DNA of 64,000 nt from an uncultured Lentibacter sp. Lineage in GTDB: Bacteria > Pseudomonadota > Alphaproteobacteria > Rhodobacterales > Rhodobacteraceae. A program made the position numbers and the translations under genes. Of this stretch, positions 17,031-26,407 are shown piece by piece. The stretch lies in NCBI GenBank assembly GCA_947497495.1, contig CANMGT010000002.1, forward strand, positions 310,001 through 374,000, in the 5' to 3' direction. The notes below the pieces were generated by a model. That model saw nothing but the letters and a program-made list of their open reading frames with translations, was not told the origin of the DNA and made no database searches. Position 1 is the first letter of the stretch; each line of letters begins with the position of its first letter.

Positions 17031-18629
17031 TTAACCTTCCGCGTTAACGGATTGGTAATAGCCAACCAGCGCCGCTGTCGAGCTGTCGAGGCCCTCACTG
17101 CTCTGCGCGCCGCTCAGAACCGGTGACAGCCCCGTCGAAAGCTCCTTGCCAAGTTCAACGCCGAATTGATCAAAGGAGTTGATCCCCAAGATCACGCCTT
17201 CGACAAAGACGCGGTGCTCATAGAGCGCGACGATTTTGCCAAGCATCGCGGGTGTGAGCATCTCGTATGCCAGCGTGGTTGACGGGCGGCCCCCGTCAAA
17301 CACCCGCTGCGCTGCCTGCGCCTCAAGGGCAGCGCCTTCAAAGCCGAGATCCGCACAAAGGGCGCGGGCCGCCTCCAAGTCACGCCCCTGCATCATGGCC
17401 TGAGATTGCGCCAGACAGTTGGACACCAAAAGCGCGTGATGATGTGCAAGGTCAGGCTCGTGGCCACGCATGGCGACCAGAAACTCGGCCGGAGCCACTT
17501 CTGTGCCCTGATGCAATAGCTGGTAAAACGCATGTTGCCCGTTGGTGCCCGGCGCGCCCCAGACGATGGGGCCAGAACCGTGCTCAAGCGCCTTGCCATC
17601 TTTGCTGACGCGCTTGCCGTTGCTCTCCATTTCGAGTTGCTGGAGGTAGTCGGGCAGCTTTTCAAGCCGCTGGTCGTAAGGCAGCACAACGCGGCTGGCA
17701 TAGCCCATGGCCTGATGATGCCAGAGACCGACAAGCGCCAGCAGAATCGGCAGGTTTTCGGCGAGGTCAGCCTCGCAGAAATGCGCGTCCAACTCGGCGG
17801 CCCCTGCGAGGAAGGCGGCGAAGTCGTCAGGGCCGATGGCGAGCATGATCGACAGGCCAATAGGCCCCCAGAGCGAATAGCGCCCGCCGACCCAGTCTTC
17901 AAAGCCGAACACCCGCTCTGGAGGGATACCAAAGGCACCTGCGCGCGCCTCGTTGGAGGAGATCGCGACAAACTGCGCCGCTGGGTCTTTGACGGTTCTG
18001 GCCATCCAGACGCGCGCAGTTTCAGCGTTTGTCATGGTTTCAATTGTGCCGAAGGTTTTGGAGGCGACGAGCACAAGCGTTGTGGCCGCGTCAAGCCCCT
18101 TGAGCGTGTCGGCAATATGCGCGCCGTCCACGTTTGAGACAAAATGCGTGCGCGGCCCGTCGGCATAGGGCGCGAGCGCCAGCGTGGCCATGTCTGGCCC
18201 CAAGTCAGAGCCGCCGATGCCGATATTGACTACATCGGTGATCGCGCCGCCCTGCCCTTTGAAGCGGCCTGCGCGCACATCGTTGCAAAACGCCACCATG
18301 CGGGCGCGGGTTGCCTGCACCTCGGGCATGACATCAACACCTTCGACCAGCACTTTGTTGCCTTCGGGCGCGCGCAAGGCCGTGTGCAGCACGGCGCGCT
18401 CTTCGGTTGTGTTGATCTTCTCGCCTGAAAACATCGCCGCGCGCTGTGCGGGCACGTCTTTGGCAAGCGCCAAGAGCGCTTTGAGCGAGGCTTCTGTGAG
18501 AGCGGTTTTGCTATAGTCAAACAACATGCCACAGGCTTGCGCCGAAAATGTCTGCGCGCGCGCTGTATCCGCCTCAAAGAGCGATGCGATGTCAGGCGCG
18601 TTTTGGGCGAGTTTTAGCACGTCTTGCAT
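17031..18629 (-). CDS. pgi: glucose-6-phosphate isomerase
   Basis: A 532-residue cytosolic enzyme interconverting glucose-6-P and fructose-6-P. Visible motifs: VVNIGIGGSDLGP (sugar-phosphate site), VSNVDGAHIADTL, the signature PIVWGAPGTNGQHAFYQLLHQGT and EGVILGINSFDQFGVELGK. AGGAG precedes the start. It is third in the leftward zwf-pgl-pgi set, 9 bases after pgl, so the three are surely co-transcribed. In this bacterial group it mostly serves the Entner-Doudoroff route and gluconeogenic recycling. Confidence 0.97.
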   Translation of the reverse strand: MQDVLKLAQNAPDIASLFEADTARAQTFSAQACGMLFDYSKTALTEASLKALLALAKDVPAQRAAMFSGEKINTTEERAVLHTALRAPEGNKVLVEGVDVMPEVQATRARMVAFCNDVRAGRFKGQGGAITDVVNIGIGGSDLGPDMATLALAPYADGPRTHFVSNVDGAHIADTLKGLDAATTLVLVASKTFGTIETMTNAETARVWMARTVKDPAAQFVAISSNEARAGAFGIPPERVFGFEDWVGGRYSLWGPIGLSIMLAIGPDDFAAFLAGAAELDAHFCEADLAENLPILLALVGLWHHQAMGYASRVVLPYDQRLEKLPDYLQQLEMESNGKRVSKDGKALEHGSGPIVWGAPGTNGQHAFYQLLHQGTEVAPAEFLVAMRGHEPDLAHHHALLVSNCLAQSQAMMQGRDLEAARALCADLGFEGAALEAQAAQRVFDGGRPSTTLAYEMLTPAMLGKIVALYEHRVFVEGVILGINSFDQFGVELGKELSTGLSPVLSGAQSSEGLDSSTAALVGYYQSVNAEG

Positions 18630-18638
18630 GGCGGACTC

Positions 18639-19313
18639 CTAAGGTGCCCAGTGAACAGTCATCCCGTCGAGCACGGCATTTACCGGCGCTTTTTCGGCGG
18701 GCAAAGTCGCCGCGCGCTCAAGGGCGTTGCGCTTTTCAGCGCCGATGATCACAAGGTGCTTGGCCATCGCCCCGTTCAGCGTGTTGGCTGTCATGGTGAC
18801 GCGCACCTCGGGCTGCCCCTCGGCGGTTATCGGCGTGAGAATGGTTTGGGTGTGCATATCAAGCGCCTTGGCAAGGCCATTGCTGCGCGGGAAAAGCGAA
18901 GCTGTGTGCATGTCATTGCCCATACCCAAGAGCAGCACCGAAATGGGCAGGCATGGCAGGATGTTTGCTTCGACATCAGCCAGCGTTTCGTCGGGCGTTT
19001 GCGACCCTGTGTAAAACGGGTGAAACACCGCCTTGGCAGCCCGCCCCTGCAAGAGCCGCTCGCGGATGAGCTTGGCGTTGGAGCGCACATGCGCCTCGGG
19101 CAGCCAGCGCTCGTCAGAGAGCATGACATCGACGCGCGCCCAGTCCAGATCGGCGGCGCAGAGGCTGTCAAAGATCGGCCCCGGTGTGGTACCTCCCGGC
19201 ACAACCAGAGAGGCGCGCTCCTCGTGCAGCAGCACATTTTCAAGCTCGCCTGCCAGAGTGTTAGCCAAATCCATCGCCAGGATTTCGTCGTCTTGATAGT
19301 CTACGAATTTCAT
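18639..19313 (-). CDS. pgl: 6-phosphogluconolactonase
   Basis: A 224-residue enzyme that opens 6-phosphogluconolactone. It has the NagB-like fold motifs VVPGGTTPGPIFDSL, VMLSDERWLPEAHVRSNAKL and VLLLGMGNDMHTASLFP. Its ATG overlaps the zwf stop by four bases (ATGA), so translation is coupled. It is the DevB/Pgl type, not the seven-bladed YbhE type. Confidence 0.95.
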   Translation of the reverse strand: MKFVDYQDDEILAMDLANTLAGELENVLLHEERASLVVPGGTTPGPIFDSLCAADLDWARVDVMLSDERWLPEAHVRSNAKLIRERLLQGRAAKAVFHPFYTGSQTPDETLADVEANILPCLPISVLLLGMGNDMHTASLFPRSNGLAKALDMHTQTILTPITAEGQPEVRVTMTANTLNGAMAKHLVIIGAEKRNALERAATLPAEKAPVNAVLDGMTVHWAP

Positions 19314-20764
19314 TTGCGGATCTCCCTCCAGCGGCGCCCGTCCTGGTGCATCAGCATCAGCGCGTCAGTTGGCCCAGCACTGCCGCTGTCATAGGGCAAG
19401 GGCCTGTCACCGCGCTCCTGCCAGCCTTCGATGATCGGATCAGTCCAGGCCCATGCGGCTTCGACTTCGTCATCGCGCATAAACAGCGTTTGGTTGCCAC
19501 GGATCACATCCATGATCAGCCGCTCATAGGCGTCTGCAACGTCGATGTTATCAGAGCCGAGCGCGTCGGCAAAGCTCATGTCCAGCGGCACGTCGATCAG
19601 GCGCATACCGCCCGGCCCCGGCTCTTTGATGGTCACACCCAGTTCGATGCCCTCGTTGGGCTGCAAACGGATGGTGAGGATGTTGCGGTGCCGCCCTGCT
19701 TCGTCGCCGAAAATCGAGTGGGGCGTGTCCTTGAAGACAACGGCAATTTCGGACGCGCGGTTCTTGAGGCGTTTGCCTGTGCGCAGATAGAACGGCGTGC
19801 CCGCCCAACGCCAGTTGCTGATATGGGCCTTCATGGCGATGAAGCTCTCGGTGCGCGACTTGGCATTACCCGCGTCTTCAGCGTAGCTCGCCAGCCCCTC
19901 GCCGCCTGCGTATTGCCCGCGCACCATTTCCTCGGGTGCGACAGGCTCAAGCGCGCGGATCACCTTGAGTTTTTCGTCGCGCACGGAGTCGGGCTCGAAC
20001 TTGGCGGGAGGTTCCATCGCGATCAGGCACAAAAGCTGCATCAGGTGGTTTTGCACCATGTCGCGCATGGCGCCTGCGCGGTCATAATATTCGCCGCGCC
20101 CGCCAACGCCGACTGTCTCCGCAACGGTGATCTGGATGTGGTCGATATACTGACTGTTCCAAAGCGGCTCAAACAGCATATTTCCAAAGCGCACAGCCAT
20201 CAGGTTTTGCACGGTTTCCTTGCCGAGGTAGTGGTCGATCCGGTAGATCTGGCTCTCGTCAAAATGCAGCGACAGAGCTTTGTTGAGCGCTTTTGCTGAG
20301 GCAAGGTCATGGCCAAAGGGTTTTTCGACAACAATGCGCGTCAGCTCGCCTGCAAGGCCGTATTTGTGCATCCGCTCGGCGAGTGCCTCAAACAGGCTTG
20401 GCCCGACAGAGAAGTAGAACGCCTGAATGACACCTCGGCCAAGCTTTCCGGCCAGCTCGTCCCAGCCTTCAGTGCCAAGCGCATCAACATGAACATAGTC
20501 GATCTGGGCGAGAAAGGTGTCATAGTCGGCCTTTTTTACGCCTTGAGCATCGGCGAACTCATGCAAGGCCGCGCCGATGAACTCGCGGTAGGTTGCAGCG
20601 TCTTGCTCGGTGCGGGCCGCGCCGATGATGCGTGCACCTTCCGGCATTTGACCGGCACAGAAGCGGTGAAACAGACTTGGCAAAATCTTGCGGCGCGCAA
20701 GGTCTCCGGTTCCGCCAAAAATGACGAGGTCAAAGGCCTCTACCGGGATCGTTCTTGAAACCAT
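19310..20764 (-). CDS. zwf: glucose-6-phosphate 1-dehydrogenase
   Basis: It oxidises glucose-6-P with NAD(P)+ at the entrance of the Entner-Doudoroff and oxidative pentose phosphate routes. Motifs: VIFGGTGDLARRKILPSL (coenzyme site), VEKPFGHDLASAKALN, and the substrate site RIDHYLGKETVQNLMAVRF. I prefer the ATG at 20764 (484 residues, MVSRTIPVEAFD). An ATG at 20821 adds 19 non-family residues. It heads the zwf-pgl-pgi operon; edd and eda are not in the window. Confidence 0.96.
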   Translation of the reverse strand: MVSRTIPVEAFDLVIFGGTGDLARRKILPSLFHRFCAGQMPEGARIIGAARTEQDAATYREFIGAALHEFADAQGVKKADYDTFLAQIDYVHVDALGTEGWDELAGKLGRGVIQAFYFSVGPSLFEALAERMHKYGLAGELTRIVVEKPFGHDLASAKALNKALSLHFDESQIYRIDHYLGKETVQNLMAVRFGNMLFEPLWNSQYIDHIQITVAETVGVGGRGEYYDRAGAMRDMVQNHLMQLLCLIAMEPPAKFEPDSVRDEKLKVIRALEPVAPEEMVRGQYAGGEGLASYAEDAGNAKSRTESFIAMKAHISNWRWAGTPFYLRTGKRLKNRASEIAVVFKDTPHSIFGDEAGRHRNILTIRLQPNEGIELGVTIKEPGPGGMRLIDVPLDMSFADALGSDNIDVADAYERLIMDVIRGNQTLFMRDDEVEAAWAWTDPIIEGWQERGDRPLPYDSGSAGPTDALMLMHQDGRRWREIRK

Positions 20765-20940
20765 GGTCTTCGTGTCTTTCCACTTGCTTGGTGCGACGAT
20801 AGCAGCCTTGGGCAACTTCACAACATAACTTCACATTGGTCTCTTCGCCGGTCTTCACAATGGCGTCAGCATCAAAGCTCTACTCTTTCTTGCGCTGCCA
20901 TTTGAGTATACCGAGTTCCCAACGACTTAAAGAGGTTCGC

Positions 20941-21906
20941 ATGGAAGATTATTCTGTTATCGCAGGCTCGGTTACCGCCAACATAGGCAAATTTCAAGAC
21001 CCGCAAACAACAGCTGACGGCCAGATGCGGGCCAGTGTTGCTTTGAGCAACCCCGAGACCATCTGGTTTAACACAGGCACGTTGTGTAACATCACCTGCG
21101 CGAACTGCTATATCGAAAGCTCGCCGACAAATGACGCGCTTGTCTACCTCACCCGCGCCGAGATCGTTCCCTATCTTGACGAGATCAAAACACTCGGCTG
21201 GGGGGTGCGCGAGATCGCCTTTACGGGCGGTGAGCCGTTTATGAACCCAGAGATGATCGCCATGATGGAAGCCGCGCTTGAGCATGGCTTTGAGGTGCTT
21301 GTGCTGACGAACGCGATGCGTCCGATGATGCGCAAGTCGGTTCAGGCGGGCCTCAAGGGGCTTCAAAAACGCTTTGAAGGCAAGATCACCCTACGGATTT
21401 CTGTCGATCACCACTCGGAGGAGTTGCACGACGCGGAGCGCGGCACAGGCAGCCTTGCGCGCACGCTGGAAGGCATGAGCTGGCTGCGCGACGAAGGCTT
21501 TGCCATGGCCGTTGCGGGGCGGATCGCCTTTCACGAGAGTGAAGAGCAGGCGCGGGCTGGTTACGCTGCTCTCTACCAAGAGCATAATTTCAATATCGAC
21601 GCGCAAAGCCCCGCAGAGACGGTTATTTTTCCCGAGATGGACATGAGTGCGGAAGTCCCCGAGATCACCACCGAATGTTGGGGAATTTTGGACAAGTCCC
21701 CCGATGATGTAATGTGCTCTTCCTCTCGCATGGTTGTGAAACGTAAGGGGGCCGAAAGCCCTGCCGTTCTGGCCTGCACGCTGCTGGCTTACGCGCCCGA
21801 GTTCGAGCTTGGGGAGACGCTCGCCGAAGCCGCGCGCCCCGTGCAGCTCAACCACCCACATTGCGCAAAGTTTTGCGTTCTGGGCGGTGCGTCCTGCTCG
21901 GCGTGA
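20941..21906 (+). CDS. radical SAM protein of unknown function
   Basis: A 321-residue protein with the radical SAM cluster motif C-x3-C-x2-C at Cys49/53/56 (CNITCANC), followed by IAFTGGEPFMNPEM, which binds the SAM amino group. The C-terminal third has further Cys (TECWG, VMCSS, LACTL, HCAKFCVLGGASCS), so a second cluster is possible. I start at the ATG at 20941 (AGAGG upstream); longer in-frame starts have none. It is divergent from zwf and faces anmK, with no precursor peptide or partner enzyme beside it. I cannot assign a substrate. Confidence 0.85.
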   Translation: MEDYSVIAGSVTANIGKFQDPQTTADGQMRASVALSNPETIWFNTGTLCNITCANCYIESSPTNDALVYLTRAEIVPYLDEIKTLGWGVREIAFTGGEPFMNPEMIAMMEAALEHGFEVLVLTNAMRPMMRKSVQAGLKGLQKRFEGKITLRISVDHHSEELHDAERGTGSLARTLEGMSWLRDEGFAMAVAGRIAFHESEEQARAGYAALYQEHNFNIDAQSPAETVIFPEMDMSAEVPEITTECWGILDKSPDDVMCSSSRMVVKRKGAESPAVLACTLLAYAPEFELGETLAEAARPVQLNHPHCAKFCVLGGASCSA

Positions 21907-21910
21907 GAGT

Positions 21911-21956
21911 AAAATTCTTAGAAGAATTTTGCCAAGAAAATTCGAATTTTCTTGGC
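21911..21956. terminator. paired palindromes, probable bidirectional terminator
   Basis: Two adjacent hairpins lie between the convergent radical SAM and anmK genes. The first (21911-21930) has a 9-bp stem AAAATTCTT / AAGAATTTT. The second (21931-21956) is a perfect 26-bp palindrome centred on TTCGAA with GCCAAG/CTTGGC ends. A and T runs inside the stems suit termination from either side. Confidence 0.65.
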
Positions 21957-21976
21957 TAAGGCCGCGACCCTTTTGC

Positions 21977-23074
21977 CTAGGTCGAAGGGTAGCTCACAAT
22001 GCCACCGCCGACAGCGGCCCTGACACCTGTTGTGCTGGGGCAAGACGTTGGCAGCCCGCGTGCCACGCGCACCGCGAGGTAGGCAAAGGCCTGCGCTTCG
22101 AGCATATCGCCGTCTAGCCCCGCCGCGTCGATGTTGCGGACCGGACAGTCCAGAGCCGCGGCGAGCATGTCCATCATCACCGGGTTATGGCGCCCGCCAC
22201 CTGTGACAAGCACCTCTGTAGGCGGCATCGGGGCATGGTCCATCGCCTGTAGCACCGAGGCGGCCACCATACCTGTAAGGGTTGCCGCTGCATCTACGTC
22301 TGACAACTCGAAGACAAGGCTGTTCATTTCCGAAAATGCGTCTCTGTCCAGTGACTTAGGCGGCATTTTGTAGAAAAACGGATCGGCCAGAAACAGCTCA
22401 AGAGCCCCTGTTTCAACGCGACCCTTTCGCGCCAAGGCTCCGTCTTTGTCGTAGGGTTGCCCGAGACGCGCTTGCAGCAAGTCGTTCAGCGGCGCATTCG
22501 CTGGCCCCGTGTCAAACGCCAGCACCGCGCCTGTGGCCTCGGGCTTTGTGATGGACGGATCAACGAAGCTTATGTTGCCAACCCCGCCAAGGTTGAGAAA
22601 GGCAACAGGCGCCCTTAGCCCCAGGTAGCGCGCGCAGGCATGGTGAAAGAACGGCGCTAGCGGCGCCCCCTCACCGCCGAGTTCCACGTCGGAGCTGCGA
22701 AAATCCCAGACAACGGGCCGCCCAAGCGCTTCGGCCAATGCGGCGCCGTCACCCAGCTGGTGCGTGCCCCGTCCGCGCGGCTCGTGGGCCAGCGTCTGGC
22801 CGTGAAAACCTATGATGTCGGCTTCGAGCGGTTTGATGGCCTCGATATGCGCGTTGTGAACAATGTCGCGCACCTCAGAAAGCCCGTCAGCGCCCTGCCA
22901 CTTGCCCAGAGCCGCGCGCAAAATACCCTGCTCTGCTGCGGAATAGGCGCGGTAGCCGCTTTCACCAAAGCCGAAAATCTCCGTGCCGTCGGTTTGAAGC
23001 ACAGCCACATCGACGCCGTCTAAAGACGTGCCACTCATCGCACCCAAGGCTGTTGTTTTGCCACTGCTCAACAT
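21977..23074 (-). CDS. anmK: anhydro-N-acetylmuramic acid kinase
   Basis: A 365-residue ATPase-fold kinase that phosphorylates and opens anhydroMurNAc during peptidoglycan recycling. Motifs: [16 protein letters not shown] (phosphate-binding), [14 protein letters not shown], and [13 protein letters not shown], with [12 protein letters not shown] and [12 protein letters not shown] further on. It is divergent from tyrS (61 bases between starts), a pairing common in this group. Confidence 0.95.
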   Translation of the reverse strand: MLSSGKTTALGAMSGTSLDGVDVAVLQTDGTEIFGFGESGYRAYSAAEQGILRAALGKWQGADGLSEVRDIVHNAHIEAIKPLEADIIGFHGQTLAHEPRGRGTHQLGDGAALAEALGRPVVWDFRSSDVELGGEGAPLAPFFHHACARYLGLRAPVAFLNLGGVGNISFVDPSITKPEATGAVLAFDTGPANAPLNDLLQARLGQPYDKDGALARKGRVETGALELFLADPFFYKMPPKSLDRDAFSEMNSLVFELSDVDAAATLTGMVAASVLQAMDHAPMPPTEVLVTGGGRHNPVMMDMLAAALDCPVRNIDAAGLDGDMLEAQAFAYLAVRVARGLPTSCPSTTGVRAAVGGGIVSYPST

Positions 23075-23135
23075 GGCCTTTTCCTTATCTGTTTGTCGAT
23101 CTATACAAGCGCGGCAACTTCCAAGGAATACGAAA

Positions 23136-24386
23136 ATGACATATCACCCAAAATCGGAATTCATGCGCGTCATGATGGAGCGCGGCTTTCTCGCTGATTG
23201 CACCGATTATCAGGGCCTTGACGAGGCCATGGTCAAGGGTGTTGTGCCTGCCTATATCGGCTTTGATGCAACGGCGAAGTCTCTGCATGTTGGCTCGCTG
23301 ATCCAGATCATGATGCTGCGTTGGCTGCAAAAGACCGGCCACAAGCCCATCACCTTGATGGGCGGTGGCACCACCAAAGTGGGCGACCCGAGCTTTCGCG
23401 CCGACGAGCGGCCGCTGCTGACGGAAGAGCAGATTGATGACAATATCAGCGGCATCCAGCAGGTGTTTGCGAAATACGTAAGCTATGATGACAGCGACAC
23501 AGGGGCGCTGATGCTCAACAACGCTGAATGGCTTGACGGGCTTAACTACCTTGAGTTTCTGCGCGACATTGGCAAACATTTTTCTGTCAACCGGATGCTG
23601 GCGTTCGAGAGCGTCAAAAGCCGGATTGACCGAGAGCAGAGCCTGAGCTTTCTCGAGTTCAACTACATGATTTTGCAGGCATATGACTTCCTGGAACTGA
23701 ACCGTCGCTATGGCTGTCTGCTACAGATGGGCGGCTCTGACCAGTGGGGCAATATCGTCAACGGGATCGACCTGACGCGCCGCGTGATCGGCGAGGAAAT
23801 CTACGGGCTGACTTCACCGCTTCTGACAACATCTGACGGCAAGAAGATGGGCAAATCCGCCGATGGCGCTGTCTGGCTCAACGCCGAGATGCGTAGCCCC
23901 TACGAGTTCTGGCAGTTCTGGCGCAACACGACAGATGCGGACGTGGGCCGCTTCCTGAAGCTCTACACCGAGATGCCGATCGAGGAATGCGAGCGCCTTG
24001 GCGCGCTTGAGGGTCAAGAGATCAACGATGCCAAGATCGTGCTGGCGAATGCTGTCACGACGCTTTGCCACGGAGCAGAGGCGGCTGCGGCGGCTGAAGC
24101 CACAGCACGCGAAGTCTTCGAAAAAGGCGGTGTGGGCGAGGATTTGCCCTCTGTCACCCTGCCCGCTTCCGAGGTTGGCGAGGCCATTTCAGCGGCACAG
24201 CTGTTTGTGAAGTCGGGCCTTGTCGGCTCGGGCAAAGAGGCCAAGCGGCTGATTGCCGAGGGCGGCGCGAAGGTCAACGACGAAGCCGTCACCGACGCGG
24301 GCCAGATGTTTGCGGCGGACGCCGTCAAAGCGACGCTCAAGCTCTCAGCGGGCAAGAAGCGTCACGCTTTGGTGAGTTTGGGGTAG
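23136..24386 (+). CDS. tyrS: tyrosyl-tRNA synthetase
   Basis: A 416-residue class I synthetase that charges tRNA-Tyr. The HIGH-like motif is SLHVGSLIQ, and the KMSKS-like motif is [15 protein letters not shown]. Tyrosine-site segments include [10 protein letters not shown] and [16 protein letters not shown]-terminal S4-like RNA-binding domain ([19 protein letters not shown]) closes it. I start at the ATG at 23136, with AAGGA ten bases upstream; an upstream in-frame start at 23028 would overlap anmK. Confidence 0.96.
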   Translation: MTYHPKSEFMRVMMERGFLADCTDYQGLDEAMVKGVVPAYIGFDATAKSLHVGSLIQIMMLRWLQKTGHKPITLMGGGTTKVGDPSFRADERPLLTEEQIDDNISGIQQVFAKYVSYDDSDTGALMLNNAEWLDGLNYLEFLRDIGKHFSVNRMLAFESVKSRIDREQSLSFLEFNYMILQAYDFLELNRRYGCLLQMGGSDQWGNIVNGIDLTRRVIGEEIYGLTSPLLTTSDGKKMGKSADGAVWLNAEMRSPYEFWQFWRNTTDADVGRFLKLYTEMPIEECERLGALEGQEINDAKIVLANAVTTLCHGAEAAAAAEATAREVFEKGGVGEDLPSVTLPASEVGEAISAAQLFVKSGLVGSGKEAKRLIAEGGAKVNDEAVTDAGQMFAADAVKATLKLSAGKKRHALVSLG

Positions 24387-24455
24387 AATTAACCGTTCCA
24401 GCGCCACCGTGCTTTTAGGATCAGGGTTGAAAGGCGCCTTTGAGGCCAAACCTAT

Positions 24456-24478
24456 CATTTTCTGTAACGCAGAAAATG
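24456..24478. terminator. possible terminator hairpin after tyrS
   Basis: A perfect 9-bp stem CATTTTCTG / CAGAAAATG closes a 5-base loop, about 70 bases after the tyrS stop and before the convergent hypothetical gene. There is no clean T-run, so this is only moderately supported. Confidence 0.4.
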
Positions 24479-24517
24479 TCGGCTTTCGGGCAAAACGACT
24501 ATTCGATCGGACAAGTT

Positions 24518-24940
24518 TCAGATTGCTAGCCAGCTTTCACGATCCTCACCGATACGAACGATCCTAGCGCCAGCGAGTTTTTTTCCTTCGGCCCTCCCCG
24601 TAAAATCATAGGTATTGCGATACAAAGCCATCGACTCTTTATCTGAATGGGTGATCCGGACATCGTTAATTTTTGCCCGTCTGAAAGACTTTTGTATTTC
24701 GACCAGTGCGTACTCTGTAGAAACGAATGTACCGAGGTCCCTATAGATATTGCCGCTTTGTCGGATCAAGACGGCATGAACGACAGTTTCAACTATTTTC
24801 GATTTTTCGGAAAGATCGCTGACAGACACTCTTTCACCTTTATTGGTATCAAGGAGATGAGCTCCTGGCGATGGGCCCATAACGAGATGGATTATCCAGC
24901 CAAGAGCAAGCAGTACAAGAAACGCGACTAACTCACCCAT
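24518..24940 (-). CDS. hypothetical membrane-anchored protein, 140 residues
   Basis: I do not recognise a family. The first 20 residues form one hydrophobic helix (GELVAFLVLLALGWIIHLVM), and the remainder is a soluble basic/acidic domain with predicted alpha/beta character. The start has GGAGA upstream. The gene and its flanks are visibly more AT-rich than the neighbours, with more A/T-ending codons, which hints at foreign origin. It sits alone between tyrS and the CNNM gene. Confidence 0.6.
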   Translation of the reverse strand: MGELVAFLVLLALGWIIHLVMGPSPGAHLLDTNKGERVSVSDLSEKSKIVETVVHAVLIRQSGNIYRDLGTFVSTEYALVEIQKSFRRAKINDVRITHSDKESMALYRNTYDFTGRAEGKKLAGARIVRIGEDRESWLAI

Positions 24941-25036
24941 GGTTCAGTCTCCCAGATATTCGACATTATGAGGAACAGCACTCAACTCCCAACTTTTGCA
25001 ACTAAGTCCGCACAGCGGACTTTGCTTCATCGGCCC

Positions 25037-26344
25037 CTAAAGCGGGCGAATCTTGAGGCGCGTGAGGCGGTTGTCTTTGCGTGCCTCGACTGTGAAGCGA
25101 AAGCCGTGGAACACGAAGACCTGCCCCGTTTCGGGGATCATCTGCGCATCATGGATCACCAGACCTGCCACTGTGTTGGCGTGTTCGTCAGGCAGGTTCC
25201 AGTCGGTTTCGCGGTTGAAATCGCGAATGGTCATCCCGCCATCTGTGATCACCGCGCCGTCTTCTGTGCGCTCCAGCGTGTGTTCCAGCGCCGGGTCATG
25301 CTCGTCGGTGATTTCGCCAACGATCTCCTCCAAGATGTCCTCAAGCGTGATCAAGCCTTGCAACACGCCGTATTCGTCAACCACCAGCGCAAAGTGCGTG
25401 CGGCGGCGCAGGAACTCGCGCATCTGGTCATCAAGCGTGGTGGTTTCGGGCACGAAGTATGGCTCCATCGCCACTTCACTGATCTTGAACTTGGTGAAGG
25501 CCGCCTCAACGCCGCCATCGCCGACCATGTGTTTGTGCATGGAGCGCAGCAAGTCTTTGGCATGCACGACGCCGATGATGTTGTCAGGGTCATCTTTATA
25601 GACGGGCAAACGTGTGTGATTGGAGCCAAGGCATTGCTCAAGAATGGCCTCTGGGCCAAGGTCTGCATCGATCATCTCGATGCCCGAACGGTGCAACATG
25701 ATCTCTTCAACCGTGCGGTCGGCAAGGTCAAGCGCACCAAGGATGCGGTCACGGTCTTCCTTTTCGACGATGCCTTCAGAGTGGCCCAGCGAGATCGCGC
25801 CGGCGATTTCTTCACGCACAGCGAGGATGTGTGTGTCAGGGTCTGTCTCGACGCCGACAAGGCGCAGGATGATGCGCACCAGCCAGCGCACGGCGCTCAC
25901 GATGGGCGCGAACACCAGAATAACCACGCGGATCACGCCCGAGACGCGCGAGGCTGCGACTTCGGCATTGGTGATCGCGTAAGTTTTGGGCAGCACTTCC
26001 GCGAAGACCAAGACAAGGATTGTCATCACAAGCGTAGCCAAGGCGACGCCGCTTTCGCCAAAAAGCTGTGTGAACAAGGATGTTGCAAGCGAGGCGGCGA
26101 GAATGTTCACAAGGTTGTTGCCAAGCAAAACAGAGCCAATGAGGCGTTCGTTGTCTTCTGTGATGTCCAGCGCGCGTTGCGCCCCCGCTGAGCCTTTGTC
26201 AGCCTGTGTGCGCAACTTGCCGCGCGAGGCCGCTGTCAGCGCCGTTTCACTGCCCGAGAAAAAACCGGACAGAACCAGCAAAAGAAAAATGCCGCCCGCA
26301 ACGGCCCAGTAGGCACCGTCTGGCGAGGCTATATCATTGCCCAT
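25037..26344 (-). CDS. CNNM/CBS-domain membrane protein (HlyC/CorC family)
   Basis: A 435-residue inner-membrane protein. Residues about 1-190 form the CNNM (DUF21) domain with SGFFSGSETALTAASRG and VFAEVLPKTYAI. Two CBS domains follow (containing HTRLPVYKDDPDNIIGVVHAKD and LVVDEYGVLQGLITLEDILEE). A CorC/HlyC transporter-associated domain ends it (MTIRDFNRETDWNLP). Relatives are implicated in magnesium or other divalent ion export; older names call it hemolysin without support. It lies downstream of xerD in the same direction. Confidence 0.9.
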   Translation of the reverse strand: MGNDIASPDGAYWAVAGGIFLLLVLSGFFSGSETALTAASRGKLRTQADKGSAGAQRALDITEDNERLIGSVLLGNNLVNILAASLATSLFTQLFGESGVALATLVMTILVLVFAEVLPKTYAITNAEVAASRVSGVIRVVILVFAPIVSAVRWLVRIILRLVGVETDPDTHILAVREEIAGAISLGHSEGIVEKEDRDRILGALDLADRTVEEIMLHRSGIEMIDADLGPEAILEQCLGSNHTRLPVYKDDPDNIIGVVHAKDLLRSMHKHMVGDGGVEAAFTKFKISEVAMEPYFVPETTTLDDQMREFLRRRTHFALVVDEYGVLQGLITLEDILEEIVGEITDEHDPALEHTLERTEDGAVITDGGMTIRDFNRETDWNLPDEHANTVAGLVIHDAQMIPETGQVFVFHGFRFTVEARKDNRLTRLKIRPL

Positions 26345-26407
26345 TGAGAACTCCTGAAATCATTGCGTCTTATGAAACACTTATGGCTGCGGTTTCAAGC
26401 CCCTCGG

